A DNA stretch of 8,929 nucleotides from assembly GCA_029776555.1 (NCBI GenBank), contig JAKOSZ010000382.1, positions 1 through 8,929 of the forward strand, given 5' to 3'. Position 1 is the stretch's first letter. Each line of letters starts with the position of its first letter. Shown here piece by piece: positions 7,215 through 8,929 of this stretch. The translations under genes and the position numbers were made by a program. This DNA is from Bacillota bacterium (GTDB taxonomy: Bacteria; Bacillota; Clostridia; Acetivibrionales; JAKOSZ01). The notes under the pieces are model-generated. The model ran no database searches. It was given only the letters and a program-made list of their open reading frames with translations, and was not told the origin of the DNA.

Positions 7215-7304
7215 AAAAAGACTTGCGCCTTAAACCACTTAATTAAACATGGGATAAAAAGGACTACGCCTAAATACATAATAGCAGAAATAAAAAGAGT
7301 CGGC
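7215..7304 (-). promoter_or_regulatory. Upstream region of the dehydrogenase operon with three related direct repeats
   Basis: The 193-nt gap 7179-7371 is AT-rich compared with its flanks. On the plus strand it holds AAAAAGACTTGCGCC (7215-7229), AAAAAGGACTACGCC (7256-7270) and a weaker AAAAAGAGTCGGC (7292-7304), spaced about 41 and 36 nt. Such spaced repeats could be operator sites for a regulator of the dehydrogenase/hydrolase pair. No strong -35/-10 pair was found, and no clear terminator for the radical SAM gene, so read-through from that gene is also possible. Confidence 0.35.
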
Positions 7305-7371
7305 ATAAAAAAGAACAAGCTTAAGCCGGGTATTTTATCGAAAAGTGAAGGGCCCCTTTCCCGGCGTTAAA

Positions 7372-8400
7372 TTAACTCCCTGTCTTTCTAAAACAGCGGG
7401 GGTCTTTGCCGTAAACGCCCCGTCCTGCCGCATAGGCCCTGGACCTGCAGCCCCAGCAAAGCTTATTCATATGACAGTTCCTGCAGTCCTCCGGCAGGTT
7501 GTTTATGTCTTTCAGGCGTTTCAATACAAGGTAGTCCCTGTTCTTTTGAAAGATGTCATAGAAGCTGCCGTCGGTGTGGATATTTGGAGCGCCGGCCTCC
7601 CGGATGGTGGCACATGGAGTCACGCTGCCGTCGCACAGTATTGCCACGGTGGCGGAGCAGTACTGCTTGCTGACGCAGTTCATGGGCAGCTGGCCGCCTC
7701 CGTATTGCTCAGAGTACCTCCTGTACACCCTGGCGACATCCTCCCGCCTGGGAATAAACCTTTTAAGCTCCCCGGCGGGCGTCCCGGGCCTTAGGTAGGT
7801 GTGGTATACGTTAAGTGAGGTCTTGATGCCGAAGCTGTTTTCAAAGTAGTCAATGGTCTCAATCATGTCGTCAGGGCTCTGCAGGCCCGTGAAAGTAACC
7901 GAATTCAGCATTTTTCCAGGCGGATAACCCATGTCAAGCATCTTTCTGATGCTGTCCAAAATCGCGTAGAGGTCTCTTGATGTCCTGCCGGGGTGGAGCA
8001 GTTCGTATAGAGAGGGGTTTACCGTTGACACATGCACCGAGATCAAGCCGTTTTTTGCGTATAAGAGACACTTCCTGCGCACTTCCTCGTCCTCAAGCGG
8101 CAGGCCGCCGGTCCATATGTTGTTCCTCAGACCGAGCTCACAGGCGTAGGCCATATGCTCAAAAATGGACGGCCTTAACAAAGGCTCTCCCCCGAGCCAC
8201 TCGACGGCTTTAATGCCGAGCCTTGAGCAGTCGCCCAGGATATCGTGTACCAGCCGGTCGCTCAAGGTGTTCCTGCCGTCGGGCACGGCGTTCATGTAGC
8301 AGTAAATGCAGTTTTGATGGCAGGCGTCTCCGAATTCCAGCTGCAGTGAATAGACGCCGTCGCAGTCATACTGCCTGTTTAAGCCTTCATAATCTATCAT
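7372..8400 (-). CDS. Radical SAM/SPASM domain protein
   Basis: A 342-residue cytoplasmic radical SAM enzyme. The N-terminal CX3CX2C (C27, C31, C34 in DACHQNCIYCY) binds the SAM-cleaving [4Fe-4S] cluster, and WLGGEPLL supplies the GGEP SAM-binding motif. The C-terminal SPASM domain has C248-X9-G-X4-C263, C306-X2-C309-X5-C315-X2-C318 and C336, enough for two auxiliary clusters. This layout is shared by peptide-modifying maturases, anaerobic sulfatase maturases and related enzymes; the substrate cannot be named. No sulfatase, precursor peptide, protease or exporter gene is visible nearby. An in-frame ATG exists at 8469, but a strong promoter overlaps that extension, so transcription would start near 8424 and the ATG at 8400 is the likely start, with GAGG 8 nt upstream. 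It is transcribed in the same direction as the dehydrogenase operon and separated from it by 193 nt. Confidence 0.9.
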   Translation of the reverse strand: MIDYEGLNRQYDCDGVYSLQLEFGDACHQNCIYCYMNAVPDGRNTLSDRLVHDILGDCSRLGIKAVEWLGGEPLLRPSIFEHMAYACELGLRNNIWTGGLPLEDEEVRRKCLLYAKNGLISVHVSTVNPSLYELLHPGRTSRDLYAILDSIRKMLDMGYPPGKMLNSVTFTGLQSPDDMIETIDYFENSFGIKTSLNVYHTYLRPGTPAGELKRFIPRREDVARVYRRYSEQYGGGQLPMNCVSKQYCSATVAILCDGSVTPCATIREAGAPNIHTDGSFYDIFQKNRDYLVLKRLKDINNLPEDCRNCHMNKLCWGCRSRAYAAGRGVYGKDPRCFRKTGS

Positions 8401-8430
8401 GGTCCCTGCCTCAATAACGGTTTTTACAGA

Positions 8431-8460
8431 ATGATAGCACCTGTGTTCTGTCAATGTCAA
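8431..8460 (-). promoter_or_regulatory. Sigma-A-type promoter of the radical SAM gene
   Basis: Read on the minus strand, TTGACA (8460-8455) is a perfect -35 box and TATCAT (8436-8431) a five-of-six -10 box, 18 nt apart. The expected RNA start is near 8424, giving a leader of about 24 nt before the ATG at 8400. A second TTGACA follows the first at once (TTGACATTGACA) but would be only 12 nt from the -10 box. Confidence 0.75.
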
Positions 8461-8638
8461 GAAGGGCAAAAGCGGGGACCTGTATCACTTTTTCAGCACC
8501 GGCCGTTGACAGGTAAATAAGTATAACAGACCACGGCATCATTTCTTTTATTGGCAAAAGGACCGAAAACATATGCTTTGCCATTAAAGGCTGGAAGTTG
8601 AGGAAAACTGTATTTCCCTGGATAACCTGAGGCAGTCC

Positions 8639-8764
8639 GGCCGGCCTGGCAGTGTAAACTTTCAGCGGCAGCCTGAGGGATCCGGGAAGAAGGAGAAGAA
8701 AAGAGGCCGGCCTGTAGTGCAAACTTTTAGCAGGTGGTTTGAGGAATTTAAGGGGAAGGAGAAG
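8639..8764 (+). repeat. Pair of imperfect 60-bp direct repeats
   Basis: Copies at 8639-8698 and 8705-8764 both begin GGCCGGCCTG and end GAAGGAGAAG, with a matching middle (AGTGTAAACTTTCAGC versus AGTGCAAACTTTTAGC), and have a 66-nt period. The differences are mostly transitions, as in an old tandem duplication. Confidence 0.75.
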
Positions 8765-8769
8765 GTCAA

Positions 8770-8809
8770 TTGAAAAGGTAATTTCCACTTTGCAAAAGTA
8801 AATTCCACA
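8770..8809 (-). mobile_element. Possible solo end of an IS21-type insertion element (tandem 20-bp units)
   Basis: Two abutting 20-bp units, 8770-8789 and 8790-8809, match at 16 of 20 positions with consensus TTGNAAAAGTAAATTCCAC. On the minus strand the block begins TGTGGAATTTACTTTTGCAA, which recalls the TG-starting, internally repeated ends of IS21-family elements (from memory, unverified). No transposase genes (istA/istB) are in the window, so this would be a relic or solo end. Confidence 0.35.
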
Positions 8810-8901
8810 GAAACTGAATTATTGGACAGGATCGGTGTTTTAACAGGTTGCAGATTAGTTTATTTTGATATATTTTTAGTGCTTTTCAGTCAGAAATAGG
8901 T

Positions 8902-8929
8902 TAAAATATGGCTTGGAGGGACAATGCCA
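8902..8929 (+). other. Possible promoter element and start of a truncated plus-strand gene
   Basis: A TAAAAT -10-like box (8902-8907), a GGAGGG ribosome-site-like run (8915-8920) and an ATG at 8924 line up at the window edge. The spacing from GGAGGG to ATG is only 3-4 nt and the distance from the -10 box is very short, so this is weak. Only two codons are visible. Confidence 0.2.

Larger units (their letters stand above)
8461..8929. other. Gene-poor region at the right end
   Basis: No convincing coding sequence was found in these 469 nt. A minus-strand frame at 8411-8788 has no family features, runs through two direct repeats and through the radical SAM promoter, and is judged non-coding. 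The stretch contains a 60-bp repeat pair and a tandem 20-bp motif, listed separately, and becomes AT-rich towards the right edge. Confidence 0.6.

Noticed and set aside
7325..7370. Terminator for the radical SAM gene (GCCGGG ... CCCGGC with a later T-run)
   Set aside because: The only stem is 6 bp with a loop of about 30 nt, and the T-run begins about 10 nt after the stem, so it does not meet the usual form.
8506..8527. Plus-strand promoter TTGACA ... TATAAC
   Set aside because: The two boxes are only 10 nt apart, too close for a sigma-A promoter.
8411..8788. Minus-strand 125-residue frame before the radical SAM gene, considered as a precursor peptide
   Set aside because: It spans two DNA direct repeats and the radical SAM promoter, and shows no leader/core pattern, cysteine-rich core or ribosome site.

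Overview
The window looks like a chromosomal segment of an anaerobic, fermentative, moderately GC-rich member of the Clostridia. The evidence is the gene order ferredoxin-like subunit, HydB, HydA of a trimeric NAD-linked [FeFe]-hydrogenase, strong AAGGAGG-type ribosome binding sites, and GGGGACGGTTCT-type intergenic repeats. Species assignment is inference; no rRNA or other marker gene is present.

Left part (1-3773, plus strand): the 3' end of a small thioredoxin-like [2Fe-2S] protein, then hydB (NADH/FMN/Fe-S subunit) and hydA (catalytic H-cluster subunit), packed with 14-16 nt gaps. They form one operon whose start lies left of the window. It ends in a strong intrinsic terminator (3797-3844) that is itself made from two inverted copies of a local repeat.

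Middle intergenic part (3774-4190): no credible gene. It holds a degenerate array of GGGGACGGTTCT repeats, direct and inverted, with several hairpins. Two of these hairpins have identical geometry and a compensatory base-pair change. The array lies between the convergent hyd operon and the DUF6259-like gene.

Right part (4191-8400, minus strand): an apparent two-gene unit, a zinc-dependent medium-chain dehydrogenase (first) and a DUF6259-like putative glycoside hydrolase (second, immediately after the dehydrogenase stop). Together they suggest uptake-independent, cytoplasmic processing of a carbohydrate or polyol, substrate unknown. Upstream, on the same strand, is a radical SAM/SPASM protein with a very good sigma-A promoter immediately before it and no obvious substrate peptide.

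Right edge (8401-8929): no convincing gene. It holds the radical SAM promoter, a pair of 60-bp imperfect direct repeats, and two tandem 20-bp units resembling the end of an IS21-type element (a relic, if so). A possible plus-strand start codon is cut off at the edge.

The hydrogenase genes are ordinary for fermentative Clostridia: they couple NADH and reduced ferredoxin oxidation to H2 formation. The less understood content is the repeat array, the DUF6259/dehydrogenase pair and the orphan SPASM protein.
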